Both the position numbers and the translations under genes were made by a program. The notes under the pieces are model-generated. The model made no database searches, had not been told where the DNA came from, and saw nothing but the letters and a program-made list of their open reading frames with translations. Shown here in pieces: positions 8,197 through 16,207 of a stretch of DNA of 64,000 nt. Every line of letters begins with the position of its first letter. Positions within the stretch are counted from its first letter, which is position 1. The stretch spans positions 124,001 to 188,000 of the forward strand of contig NZ_MASI01000002.1 in assembly GCF_001708935.1 (NCBI RefSeq). Direction: 5' to 3'. Source of the DNA: Methyloligella halotolerans (lineage in GTDB: Bacteria > Pseudomonadota > Alphaproteobacteria > Rhizobiales > Methyloligellaceae).

Positions 8197-8769
8197 ATGG
8201 CCGTCGACGAAAGCTTCTTCATCCCCAGGAGACCGATCGGAATCGTCGCCGTGGGCGATCAGGGCGAGGCTCTGGTGCTACGTGCGATCCTGGAGAATCT
8301 CGGTGCTGCCGTGAGCCTTCATCTTGCCGGCACGCCGGGAGATTTCCTGAAGGTCGTCGGCCAAGGGCCAACCGCGCCGCCGGTGCTGATCATCTCGGGT
8401 CATGGGGACGAGACCGGCTTCATCTTCGGCGAGTACAGCTCGCGGATCGACGTTTCAATGCTGAGCGACGGCAGCCTCAACGCCCGAGGTCTGGCGGAGG
8501 AGGTCGACCTGCCCGGCACCGCCGTTATCAGCACGGCATGCGCGACGGGCGGCAAGGACTTCGCGGCCGCCTTTCTTCGCGGCGGCGCCTCGGCCTATAT
8601 GGCGCCCGAAGGTTTCCCGGTCGGCGCCGACATCCCTCTGTTCGTTCACCTGCTGATGCACGGGATGCTGCGCCATGGAATGCCGCTGCGCGAGGCATTC
8701 CGGCGCGCCCAGGTCACGACAGAACTCTACGAGCGCTTCACGCTGTACGGCGCGGAGCCCCGCGGCTAG
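8197..8769 (+). CDS. Small caspase/CHAT-like protein with His-Cys pair
   Basis: 190 aa, no signal peptide. The core shows LIISGHGDETG with H69 and AVISTACATGGKDFAAAFL with C115, followed by GGASAYMAPEGFPVGAD. A His in a GHG context on one strand end and a Cys in a ST-C-TGG context on the next match clan CD (caspase/CHAT) proteases, with the conserved 'out-of-place activity, visible gap' layout of the family. There is no extra domain, so it is a stand-alone mini version. It starts 36 bp after the TauE-like gene and converges on a DUF3617 gene. The fold assignment is inference from these motifs; substrate and role are unknown. Confidence 0.6.
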   Translation: MAVDESFFIPRRPIGIVAVGDQGEALVLRAILENLGAAVSLHLAGTPGDFLKVVGQGPTAPPVLIISGHGDETGFIFGEYSSRIDVSMLSDGSLNARGLAEEVDLPGTAVISTACATGGKDFAAAFLRGGASAYMAPEGFPVGADIPLFVHLLMHGMLRHGMPLREAFRRAQVTTELYERFTLYGAEPRG

Positions 8770-8784
8770 CGGATCCTCCGTTCC

Positions 8785-9276
8785 CTACTGCTTGCTCTGC
8801 TCCTTGGCGGCATCGCCCTCGGTGCAGTCGGGACCGATATACTTTCCGTCGATGGTCACGCCGAACCGGTCCTGCCCGCCCATGGGCGGATCGAAGCTCA
8901 TCTTCACGACCGCGTGGTAGCGCTCGTCGAAATTTCCGTTCAGCGCCGTGCTGATGGTCTGCTTGGCGTCCTTCACCGTGCAGGTGACGTTGACGATGGT
9001 CTCGGAGCCGGCCTCGAGAACCTCCGGCTCGCCGCATTTGCCGGCGTTCTTCGGCACGGCGATATTGTCGTCCTCAGCCACACAGACATCGAAGACGCGC
9101 TTTCCGACGCCGGGGGTCACCGTGGTGAGCTGCCAATGGCCAGGCTTGCGCTTGGGGATCTCCGCGGCTTGCGCGACGGAAGCCTGGAAAGACAGGGCGG
9201 CGGCCAGCACGACACCGGCAGCGGAGACGGCGGCAAAGCGGAGCGTCGGATTGCGGAGTGCTTGAAAGCGGAACAT
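8785..9276 (-). CDS. DUF3617 domain secreted protein
   Basis: 163 aa from the ATG at 9276, which has GGAGGAAG upstream; an in-frame extension to 9399 lacks these features. Signal peptide residues about 13-37 (AAVSAAGVVLAAALSFQASVAQAAE). The mature part contains PGHWQLTT, CVAEDD, two further Cys in GKCGEPEVLEAGSETIVNVTC, and DRFGVTIDGKYIGPDC, which is the DUF3617 pattern (a beta-rich periplasmic family often reporting 'more detergent-like' small-molecule interactions, function not established). Convergent with the caspase-like gene, 15 bp apart. Confidence 0.75.
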   Translation of the reverse strand: MFRFQALRNPTLRFAAVSAAGVVLAAALSFQASVAQAAEIPKRKPGHWQLTTVTPGVGKRVFDVCVAEDDNIAVPKNAGKCGEPEVLEAGSETIVNVTCTVKDAKQTISTALNGNFDERYHAVVKMSFDPPMGGQDRFGVTIDGKYIGPDCTEGDAAKEQSKQ

Positions 9277-9414
9277 AGAACGGCGCTTCCTCCATGGCTT
9301 TTGTCTGCAGTTCGGGCGTTTCCCGATCGGCGCGGACCATAGCGCAGACGGCCATGAGAAAAGTGCCCATTCTCCTTGCGCAGAGTTCCCGCGTGTCACC
9401 GGCGCGGGTGCTGC

Positions 9415-10197
9415 TCAGACGTCGATGAGGCCGAGATAGATCGCCTTCACCACGGCATGGGTCTTGTTGCTGGCGTTGAGCTTGGCGATGGCATGGCGGA
9501 GGTGGGTCTCCACGGTCGCCTGTGAGATGAACAGGATATCGGCGGTGTCGGCGACTGTCTTGCCGCGTGCGGCCCAGGAGAGAGCATCGCGCTCGCGGTC
9601 GGTCAGGGCCACGGCGGTGCGCGGATCGGCCTGGGTCTCCAGCAGCCCCTGACGATTGCGGTGCTGCTCGGCGATGATGTCGATCGCCCGCTGCGCCCAA
9701 TAGATCATGATCAGGTGGAGGTCATAGCGCTTCCTGGACAGAAGGAAGCGATATTTTTTCACCGGATCGGTCCAGTAGAACGCCGAAGAAGACGAAAAAA
9801 CGCGTCCCAGAGGGTCGGTATAGTGGAAGGGAACCACGAATCCTTCGGTAAATCCGTGGTCGTGGGCCGCCTCCATTACCTTGCAGGCACCGGATTTCCG
9901 GCCCGATCCGTCGTAGCGGGGGACCTCAACCTCGTCCCAGGAGAAGGGCGCGTTGCTTCGCCTCACACGGGTGACGCACGGATCTACATGCACAAACCCA
10001 TTTGAAATGTAGGTTTGAACCCAGTTTTCCGGGGTCGTGCCAATATAGTAGGGCACATCGACATGAGGATTACCGGCGTCAAGCATGTTGAACGAGGAAA
10101 AGCCGAAGTCCTCGATAATATCTTGCAACGCATGCTTGAGCTCGTCGGTAGAACTACACGTCTCTATCGACCCAATCGCCTCTTCCAATTTAACCAT
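9415..10197 (-). CDS. LuxR-family acyl-homoserine-lactone receptor
   Basis: 260 aa. N-terminal autoinducer-binding domain (about 15-165) retains the residues conserved in TraR/LasR receptors: W59, Y63, D72, P73, W87 and the glycine of GFTEGF at 115-120. C-terminal LuxR helix-turn-helix (about 196-255, LTDRERDALSWAARGKT ... QATVETHLRHAIAKL). A full, non-solo receptor divergent from a LuxI-type synthase gene 90 bp away, so the two almost certainly form a cognate pair. Likely binds the dyad at 10207-10222 to control the synthase-P450 operon and possibly itself. Confidence 0.92.
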   Translation of the reverse strand: MVKLEEAIGSIETCSSTDELKHALQDIIEDFGFSSFNMLDAGNPHVDVPYYIGTTPENWVQTYISNGFVHVDPCVTRVRRSNAPFSWDEVEVPRYDGSGRKSGACKVMEAAHDHGFTEGFVVPFHYTDPLGRVFSSSSAFYWTDPVKKYRFLLSRKRYDLHLIMIYWAQRAIDIIAEQHRNRQGLLETQADPRTAVALTDRERDALSWAARGKTVADTADILFISQATVETHLRHAIAKLNASNKTHAVVKAIYLGLIDV

Positions 10198-10206
10198 TAC
10201 TTAAAC

Positions 10207-10222
10207 TCCCGATTTTTCGGGA
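10207..10222. promoter_or_regulatory. Candidate LuxR operator (lux-box-like dyad)
   Basis: TCCCGA-TTTT-TCGGGA, a perfect 6-bp dyad with a 4-nt centre, lies in the divergent gap between the luxR and luxI genes, 10 bp from the luxR start and 67 bp from the luxI start. Position and symmetry are those of a lux box, although the arms do not match the classic ACCTG consensus. Confidence 0.45.
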
Positions 10223-10288
10223 CTGGTGCTCCTTGGCCATGGGCATGACATTGGAGGCGAGTTTCACATTAAGACGGCGGTCCATGTC

Positions 10289-10948
10289 ATGGATAACGTT
10301 TCGCAATCTTACCGCGCAGTATTCTGCCGAGCAAAAGACGATCCGCACACTGTCTATGGGTTGCAGCGGTTTCGCAAGGCACTCTTTGTCGACGAGCTCG
10401 GCTGGGACCTGACGACTTTCGGCGATCGTGAGTCCGATCAGTTCGATACGGATGTCGCCATTCACTGTGCCCTGTTGCAGGGCGACGAGATCATCGGCGG
10501 CTTTCGCGCCATCCCCACCAACCAAAGTTACCTCGTCAAGGACGTGTTTCCGCAGCTCGCAACATTGCGTGCCTATCCCTCGCGCGCAGATGTGTGGGAG
10601 ATAAGTCGCTTCGGTGTGGCTCCCTGCACCGAGCGACTTCATCTCGCGCGGACTCTCTACTCCTTGATGTTCCGCTTCGGCTACTCGCGCCGGGCCTCGG
10701 CTCTCGTTGCGCTGGCCGATCTCACCTACGAGCGCTTCCTCACCCGGCTCGGCATTCGCACCCGGCGCTACGGACCCCCGCAGATCATCGGGACCGACCG
10801 CTCCGGGCGGCGGCTTCGGGCCGTCGCCGGCGAGATCCCGCTGCAAGATCAGGCCGGCGAGAAATTCCAAACGCTTCTTTCACTAGCCAACAAACTGGAC
10901 GTTCACGATGAGACACTTGTTCGCGGATCTGAGCGCATTTCGGCGTGA
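10289..10948 (+). CDS. LuxI-family acyl-homoserine-lactone synthase
   Basis: 219 aa from ATG 10289; an upstream in-frame GTG at 10226 would add 21 residues unlike the family N-terminus and would run over the operator. Contains the autoinducer-synthase signature: R29xxxF33, W39 in ELGWDL, D50 and D53 in DQFD, R73, and WEISR (E104, R107), then the substrate-pocket region. Makes an N-acyl-homoserine lactone from S-adenosylmethionine and an acyl-ACP or acyl-CoA; the acyl chain cannot be read from sequence. Ends 41 nt inside the P450 gene, so the two are translationally coupled. Confidence 0.93.
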   Translation: MDNVSQSYRAVFCRAKDDPHTVYGLQRFRKALFVDELGWDLTTFGDRESDQFDTDVAIHCALLQGDEIIGGFRAIPTNQSYLVKDVFPQLATLRAYPSRADVWEISRFGVAPCTERLHLARTLYSLMFRFGYSRRASALVALADLTYERFLTRLGIRTRRYGPPQIIGTDRSGRRLRAVAGEIPLQDQAGEKFQTLLSLANKLDVHDETLVRGSERISA

Positions 10949-12197
10949 CCCTCTCGGCTTCATGCGGGAGAAGGGCAACGGTACGGACGAGCCTCTAGTC
11001 AAGCTCGCCCTGGGGCCACAGCCAGTCTATCTGGTGAACTCGCCGGAGCTGGTGAAGCCCGTCCTCAACCACACCGAGGACGCAATCGACAAGGGCAAAT
11101 ACATCAAGAAGCTGAAGCCCGCCTTCGGCAACAGCTTCCTCTTGATGAGCGGCAAGGAATCCAAGCGCCGCCGCGAGGTGGTGCATGCCACGCTCGGCCG
11201 ATCCACGGTGCTGGAGCAGGTCCCGGCCATGGCGGCGACCATCCGGCAGCTGGCCGGTGCGCTCGCCCTGGAGGAGCAGTTCAACGTCCATAAGGTGACG
11301 GGTCCCCTGACCTTGCGGCTCATCTCGGTGGCCCTGTTCGGCCATCAGGTGCTCTCGCCGGCCGACGAGCTGGCGCTGCTGCGCGCCGTGCATCTGATCG
11401 AGCACGAACTCGAGGAGGACATGTTCCGGATCTGGCCGCGCGGGCCGAAATCCTGGCTGCGCCGCCGACGGAAATATGCCGAGGCGCACCGGATCATGGG
11501 TCTGGTGGTGAAGCGGGTTCGCGAGAATGCCGGCAGCTCCAGCGTGCTGACCTCCCTGGAGGAGATGGGTCTTTCGGATAACGACATCCGGGATGAGATC
11601 CTCACCATGTTGCTGGCGGGCCATCACACCACGGCTTCGGCCGCGGTCTGGGTTCTCTACTACTTGACCACCCAGGCGGGCCTGGCGGACCGGATTGCGC
11701 GGGAGTGCGCGGTCGTTACCGACGACTCAGGCGATATCGTTGCGGCGGACCTGAAGAACGCGCCGGTGAGCATGGCGCTGGCCCGGGAAGTGCTCCGGCT
11801 CTATCCCTCGGCTTGGTGGTTCTCGCGGGAAACCAAGAAAACCGTCGAGATCGCCGGCCACACCCTCAAGAAGGGCAGCGCCCTCATCATCTGCCCCTGG
11901 CAGATGCAGCGGCACCCGGCCTATTGGGACGATCCGGACTCCTTCCGCATGGACCGGCAGTTCAACAACAAGGCCTACATCCCCTTCGGCGTCGGACCGC
12001 GTACCTGCGTGGGCATGGGGGTGGCGCTGCTCGAGCTTCAGCTTCTGGCGCTCGAGTTCGCCTCGGCCTATCACCTCTCTGCGGTGAGCGAGACACCTGC
12101 GCCGGAGCCCCGGGCTTCCCTGACGCTGATCCCGCCGCCGATCGAGCTGAGCCTCACCATCCGCGAGAACATCGCGTTCGACGAGGCGGCGGCGTAG
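10908..12197 (+). CDS. Cytochrome P450 in the quorum-sensing operon
   Basis: 429 aa soluble bacterial P450. I-helix AGHHTT at about 237-242, K-helix EVLR at about 294-297, heme loop FGVGPRTCVG at 360-369 with the proximal ligand C367. No fused reductase, so it needs separate redox partners, none of which are seen nearby. The ATG at 10908 lies inside the AHL synthase gene. Co-transcription with a LuxI gene suggests it oxidises the signal, its acyl precursor, or a quorum-controlled metabolite; that is inference. The family level cannot be set without a tree. Confidence 0.93.
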   Translation: MRHLFADLSAFRRDPLGFMREKGNGTDEPLVKLALGPQPVYLVNSPELVKPVLNHTEDAIDKGKYIKKLKPAFGNSFLLMSGKESKRRREVVHATLGRSTVLEQVPAMAATIRQLAGALALEEQFNVHKVTGPLTLRLISVALFGHQVLSPADELALLRAVHLIEHELEEDMFRIWPRGPKSWLRRRRKYAEAHRIMGLVVKRVRENAGSSSVLTSLEEMGLSDNDIRDEILTMLLAGHHTTASAAVWVLYYLTTQAGLADRIARECAVVTDDSGDIVAADLKNAPVSMALAREVLRLYPSAWWFSRETKKTVEIAGHTLKKGSALIICPWQMQRHPAYWDDPDSFRMDRQFNNKAYIPFGVGPRTCVGMGVALLELQLLALEFASAYHLSAVSETPAPEPRASLTLIPPPIELSLTIRENIAFDEAAA

Positions 12198-12301
12198 CAG
12201 CCTTGAGCTCCAATCGCAGTCATGACGAATTCGGGCCGGAACCTGCTTCCGGCCCGATAACTGAGACGGGAACGGCTGGGGGCGGCAGCTCCATCTGGCC
12301 G

Positions 12302-12445
12302 ATGATCGCGGCGCTGGATTACATGCTCGTCGAGATGCGCGGGCTCAGCCCGATGAGCGCTCACTTCATGCGCATGGCGCGGCAGAATCTTCTCGACGAA
12401 CACTTTGCCCGCAAGGCGTGCAAGAACCGGAAGCCGGCACTCTGA
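12302..12445 (+). CDS. Small conserved-looking protein at the end of the luxI-P450 operon
   Basis: 47 aa from ATG 12302 (MIAALDYMLVEMRGLSP...), or 80 aa if a TTG at 12203, 6 nt after the P450 stop, is used; that longer N-terminus is Gly/Ser/Thr-rich and low-complexity. The C-terminal part is predicted to be two amphipathic helices (DYMLVEMRGL and HFMRMARQNLLDEHFARKA) with a basic end. It follows the P450 gene on the same strand with no terminator seen between. Function not recognised; moderate confidence that it is a real gene. Confidence 0.45.
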   Translation: MIAALDYMLVEMRGLSPMSAHFMRMARQNLLDEHFARKACKNRKPAL

Positions 12446-12621
12446 CGCGACAGCATCCTGTGGAAATCTTGGGCGGAGTCGGAAAAAGCCACTCGGGCCT
12501 AAGCTCTTCTGTCATCTTGCCATTTTCCTGCCTGAGAGACATGCGGAACTAGAGGCCCAAGCGGCCCGCGAGTCTTTCAGGCGCGTTTCGAGGCCGCTCA
12601 ATAGTAAGGAGGCGGGGGTAC

Positions 12622-13098
12622 ATGCGTGACATTCGTAGAGATTTGCAGGATCGGGCTCAGCTCCTCGAGGAGGAGATCACCGCTGCGCAGACTCAGTTCG
12701 AGCAGAAGGTGGAGCAGCTGAAGACCGAGCGCGATGCCAGGATCCATGAGATCAAGGACGAGCTCAGTGCGCTCGGCCGTCTGATCGATGCCGAGAAGCG
12801 GCGCATGGAAGGCGGCAGCGTTCAGCACACCGCCGAGGTCGCCACGCTGCCGCCGAATCAGCAGGCGCTGATCGATTTCGTGCTGCGTAAGCTCGGCGAG
12901 AACGGTCCGATGACCCTGGACCAGCTGCGCAACCTTTCGATCCAGGAAGGCTTCTTCTCCGATCCCGATGCGGCGGGACGCGGCATGCAGACGATCCTGA
13001 TGGCTGTGGCCCGCGGCGGGCGCATCCGGCAGCTGCCGAACGGCACTTTCGCCCCGGCCCTGCTCATGGACACCCTGCGTCAGCGCCAGGCCGTCTAA
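12622..13098 (+). CDS. Unknown protein: coiled coil plus winged-helix-like domain
   Basis: 158 aa. Residues about 1-65 are strongly heptad-like and charged (LQDRAQLLEEEITAAQTQFE ... KDELSALGRLIDAEKRRM), predicting a coiled coil. Residues about 75-155 (NQQALIDFVLRKLGENGPMT ... GRIRQLPNGTF) resemble a winged-helix fold. A strong ribosome binding site AAGGAGG lies 10 nt before the ATG. The upstream gap 12446-12621 shows no other gene. It overlaps the end of the convergent plsC by 4 nt. No family name recognised; a DNA-binding or scaffold role is a guess. Confidence 0.7.
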   Translation: MRDIRRDLQDRAQLLEEEITAAQTQFEQKVEQLKTERDARIHEIKDELSALGRLIDAEKRRMEGGSVQHTAEVATLPPNQQALIDFVLRKLGENGPMTLDQLRNLSIQEGFFSDPDAAGRGMQTILMAVARGGRIRQLPNGTFAPALLMDTLRQRQAV

Positions 13099-13940
13099 GC
13101 AGGTTCGGCGATTTCGCCATCGACAGGTGCGGCGGGACTTTGCGGCTTCAGCGGCTTTCCACGAGCCAGCTCGATCACGTCCCGCCGTACTCTTTCTTCC
13201 GTGTAGCGGGCCAAGGCTTTCCGGTCCGCGAAATCGTCCAGCGGCACGGGCGGGCCAAGGCGGATCGAGACGTCCAGCGGTCCGAGGCCCAGAAGCCGCC
13301 AACCGTGACTTCCCATATCCATATCGCCATACCAGCCGATCAGGTGCCGCCGCCGGCTGCCGACGGGCAGGCCGTAGATCTTGCGGTAGGTGATCGCCAG
13401 GGTCTGGACCGAGATGTCGTGATGCACGGGCTCGGCCTTGGACGACTTCACCGCGGCGAACAGTGACGTCTTGAACGGCAGCACGGTATTGCCGTCGCTG
13501 CTCGTGCCCTCTGCGAAGAGAACCACCATATCGCCCGCCTCCAGGCGGCGCAGGATCTCGCTCGTCTTCTCGGTGACCTCGGTCTTCCTCTCGCGATTCA
13601 CAAAGACGGTACGTTGAAGCTTGGCGAGCCAGCTGACGAAAGGCCAGGTCGAGATCTCGCGCTTGGCGATGAAGGAGACGGGCGCGACGGAGGAGATGAC
13701 CGGAATGTCGAGCCACGAGACGTGGTTGGAGACGAGCAGCACGCCCCGGTTCGATTCGACGCTCCCTTCCACCGCGACCCGGATGCCCAGGATCTTGCAG
13801 ACCCAGCGATGATACCAGTGCGGGAAGCTGCGGGCGTAGGCCGATCTGCTCCGGACGAAGAGGAGCTGGAATGGCATCAGCGGCACGGTGAACAGGAAGA
13901 ACACCGAAAGCACGACGAAGGCCCGGACATGCCGCATCAT
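13095..13940 (-). CDS. plsC: 1-acylglycerol-3-phosphate O-acyltransferase family protein (PlsC/OlsA-like)
   Basis: 281 aa with an N-terminal membrane segment (AFVVLSVFFLFTVPLMPFQLL). Acyltransferase motif I NHVSWLD (the HxxxxD catalytic pair) and motif III FAEGTSSDG are both present. PlsC makes phosphatidic acid from lysophosphatidate at the membrane; the paralogue OlsA acylates lyso-ornithine lipid. An OlsB-like gene is found at 45.1 kb, so this could be either enzyme; the fur-plsC order seen here is the one usually annotated plsC in rhizobia. Two ATGs (13940, 13937) are possible. It starts 5 nt after the fur stop. Confidence 0.85.
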   Translation of the reverse strand: MMRHVRAFVVLSVFFLFTVPLMPFQLLFVRSRSAYARSFPHWYHRWVCKILGIRVAVEGSVESNRGVLLVSNHVSWLDIPVISSVAPVSFIAKREISTWPFVSWLAKLQRTVFVNRERKTEVTEKTSEILRRLEAGDMVVLFAEGTSSDGNTVLPFKTSLFAAVKSSKAEPVHHDISVQTLAITYRKIYGLPVGSRRRHLIGWYGDMDMGSHGWRLLGLGPLDVSIRLGPPVPLDDFADRKALARYTEERVRRDVIELARGKPLKPQSPAAPVDGEIAEPA

Positions 13941-13945
13941 CTCGC

Positions 13946-14383
13946 TCAGCCTTTGCTTTTCTTAAGGGGCATGCCGAACAGCTCCAGACGATGGCCGGTG
14001 AGCCGGTAGCCCAGCTCCTCGGCGACGCGTTCCTGAAGACGTTCGATCTGCTCGTTGCGGAATTCGATCACCTGACCCGTATTCACATCGATCAGGTGAT
14101 CGTGGTGGGCGTGATGGGCCGGCTCGTAGCGGGCCCGGCCGTCGCCGAAATCGTGGCGTTCCAGGATGCCGGCCTCCTCCAAACGGCGAACCGTGCGGTA
14201 GACGGTGGAGAGGGAGATGCGGGCATCTTGCGCGTGAGCCCTGCGATGGACCTCCTCGACATCGGGATGATCGTCGGCCTGGGAGAGCACCCGTGCGATG
14301 ACCCGGCGCTGGCCGGTCATGCGCATGCCGTGCTCGGCGCATAGGCGCTCGATCCGGGTTTCGAGGGCTGCAGGCTTGTTCAT
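13946..14383 (-). CDS. fur: Fur-family metal-responsive regulator (Fur/Mur)
   Basis: 145 aa. N-terminal winged helix (about 10-75, RMTGQRRVIARVL ... ISLSTVYRTVRRLEEAG) and a C-terminal dimer domain with the His-rich metal site HHAHHDHLIDVNTG at 90-103. There are no CxxC motifs, as in many alphaproteobacterial members. In Hyphomicrobiales the gene beside rimI-tsaB often responds to manganese (Mur) and iron control is done by Irr/RirA; sequence alone does not decide between Fur and Mur. Lies just upstream of plsC on the same strand. Confidence 0.87.
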   Translation of the reverse strand: MNKPAALETRIERLCAEHGMRMTGQRRVIARVLSQADDHPDVEEVHRRAHAQDARISLSTVYRTVRRLEEAGILERHDFGDGRARYEPAHHAHHDHLIDVNTGQVIEFRNEQIERLQERVAEELGYRLTGHRLELFGMPLKKSKG

Positions 14384-14420
14384 CGTTCCTCTTTAGGCAA
14401 AGAGTCGCGCGCTTCGTTTG

Positions 14421-14900
14421 CTATCGAGTCGGCCCGTCTTCGGCAAGGCGCTCGTCGAGGGTCAGTCTCAGAATAGCTGCGTCGCCGCCATCGGCATAGT
14501 AGGCGGGGCGACGCCCCACGGGCTTCGCCCCGAGGCCGCGATAGAGGCCAAGGGCCGCAACGTTCTTTTCGTCCACTTCAAGGAAGAGATGCTTGGCCCC
14601 GCGCTGCTTGAGGCCATCGACCGCGGCTTCGAGCAGGGTCCTGGCGATGCCCTGACGCCTTGTCTCGGGTGCGACGGCGAGGGTGAGAATCTCCGCCTCG
14701 TCGGCCGCTATGCGGGTCAGTAGAAAGCCGGTCACGGTTTCGCCCTCGGTGCTCAGAACGCAGAGAGAGTCCCGGGCTTCGAGGAAGATCTTCAGGAGCT
14801 CCGCATCCCAAGGCGCCGAGAAGCACGCGGCATGGACGGCCGCCAGGGCTTCGGCATCCTTCACCGCGGCCTGACGGGCCGCGATGCGGGGGCCCTCCAT
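14421..14900 (-). CDS. rimI: RimI-like ribosomal protein S18 alanine N-acetyltransferase
   Basis: 159 aa GNAT-fold enzyme. Acetyl-CoA loop ETRRQGIARTLLEAA and the following EVDEKNVAALGLYRGLG are the usual RimI blocks. Acetylates the N-terminal alanine of ribosomal protein bS18. The start codon overlaps the end of tsaB by a few bases, the standard tsaB-rimI pairing. An early Cys (SLCVLS) and C-terminal extension are within normal variation. Confidence 0.9.
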   Translation of the reverse strand: MEGPRIAARQAAVKDAEALAAVHAACFSAPWDAELLKIFLEARDSLCVLSTEGETVTGFLLTRIAADEAEILTLAVAPETRRQGIARTLLEAAVDGLKQRGAKHLFLEVDEKNVAALGLYRGLGAKPVGRRPAYYADGGDAAILRLTLDERLAEDGPTR

Positions 14901-15577
14901 CAGAGCCGCTCCACGGCTTTGCCTGATTGGGGCTTTGCGTCGGGGGGACGCAGATAGAGGGGTCTCAGACCAGGAGTAGGATTCATCGCCCCCAGAGCCA
15001 ACTCGGCCAGGGCGGAGGCGTCCGGTTGCAGATCGGGTGCCGCGACGGCGAGATCCCTACCGGACGCCGCTGCCAATGCTTCGCCCCCGCTGCCGAGAAC
15101 GATAGAGATATCGGTCGTGAGAGATGCGACAGCTTCGTCGACATGCAGGAGGGCGGGGGCGCCACGCGGGGTGCCATCGGCGTCGAACCCCCCGAAATAG
15201 AGCGAATCGCGGCGCGCATCGACCGCCACGGCGAAGGCTACGCCTCCGTTCAAGCCATCCTGCACAGCGCGGCGGGCCATGACGCTCAGAGAATCCGTGC
15301 CCCAAAGCTCGGCACCCGTGGCAAGCGCAAGGCCCCGGGCCGCGGCGATGGCGATGCGCACCCCGGTGAAGCTGCCCGGGCCGGTTGTGGCTGCGATGCG
15401 GTCGAGATCGGAATAGGCGATCGCGGACTCCGCCATGGCGGCCTCGACCATGGGCATGAGGGCCTCGGCGTGGCCCCGCGCCATCTCCGCTTCGCGACGG
15501 ATAGTGACGCCGCGATCGGTGGACGCCACCGCAACGGAGCATTTGCCCATGCTGGTCTCGAGCGCCAGAAGCTTCAT
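14900..15577 (-). CDS. tsaB: TsaB, t6A tRNA modification subunit
   Basis: 225 aa, begins MKLLALETSMGKCSVAV, the ASKHA-type phosphate loop of the TsaB/YeaZ family, and contains RGHAEALMPMVEAAM and the GPGSFTGVRIAIAAARGLA signature. TsaB is the non-catalytic partner of TsaD in making N6-threonylcarbamoyladenosine at position 37 of ANN-decoding tRNAs. Slightly short C-terminus compared with E. coli, as usual in alphaproteobacteria. Forms an operon with rimI. Confidence 0.92.
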   Translation of the reverse strand: MKLLALETSMGKCSVAVASTDRGVTIRREAEMARGHAEALMPMVEAAMAESAIAYSDLDRIAATTGPGSFTGVRIAIAAARGLALATGAELWGTDSLSVMARRAVQDGLNGGVAFAVAVDARRDSLYFGGFDADGTPRGAPALLHVDEAVASLTTDISIVLGSGGEALAAASGRDLAVAAPDLQPDASALAELALGAMNPTPGLRPLYLRPPDAKPQSGKAVERL

Positions 15578-15592
15578 GAAAGCCTCCCGCGT

Positions 15593-16207
15593 CTAGACGA
15601 TTTTGGCGATGTCGTCGAAATCGGGACGGGGACTGCGCGGCATCAGCTCGCTGTCGTCGCCGTAGCCGATATTGCAGAGGAAGTTCGCCTTATAGGGCGT
15701 TCCGGCAAAGAAGGCCTCATCGACGCCGTCGGCATCGAAGCCCGACATCGGCCCGCAATCCAGTCCCAGCGCCCGGGCTCCGATGATCAGATAGGCGCCC
15801 TGGAGCGTGCCGTTGCGAAAGGCCGTCTCTTTGATCTTCTCCGGCTTCCCCTCGAACCAGCTCTTGGCATCGGTGTGGGGAAATTGCTCGGGGAGCCGCT
15901 CGTAGAACTCCAGGTCGTGGGCGATGATGGCGCAGACCGGCGCCTGCATCGTCTTCTCCTGATTGCCCTTCGAAAGATGCGGCTTGAGCTTCTCCTTCGC
16001 CTCCTTCGACTTCACGAACACAAAGCGTGCGGGAAGGGTATTGGCGCTGGTGGGGCCCATTTTCAATATCCCGACCAGCTCGCGGAGGAGCGCGTCCGGC
16101 ACTTCCTTATCGAGCCAAGCATTATGGGTGCGGGCCGTGTGGAACAGCTGATCTAGCGCCGCCTCGTCGAGAGCGAGCTTCGGAAGCGGAGTTTCGGAAT
16201 CAGACAT
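15593..16207 (-). CDS. Nitroreductase-family malonic semialdehyde reductase (RutE/HadB-like)
   Basis: 204 aa FMN-dependent nitroreductase fold. Contains the RutE-subfamily blocks [46 protein letters not shown] and [11 protein letters not shown]. RutE reduces malonic semialdehyde to 3-hydroxypropionate in pyrimidine breakdown, but no other rut gene is nearby, so it may serve a general aldehyde or quinone reductase role. Overlaps the nfuA-like gene start region by 8 nt, same strand. Confidence 0.85.
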   Translation of the reverse strand: MSDSETPLPKLALDEAALDQLFHTARTHNAWLDKEVPDALLRELVGILKMGPTSANTLPARFVFVKSKEAKEKLKPHLSKGNQEKTMQAPVCAIIAHDLEFYERLPEQFPHTDAKSWFEGKPEKIKETAFRNGTLQGAYLIIGARALGLDCGPMSGFDADGVDEAFFAGTPYKANFLCNIGYGDDSELMPRSPRPDFDDIAKIV

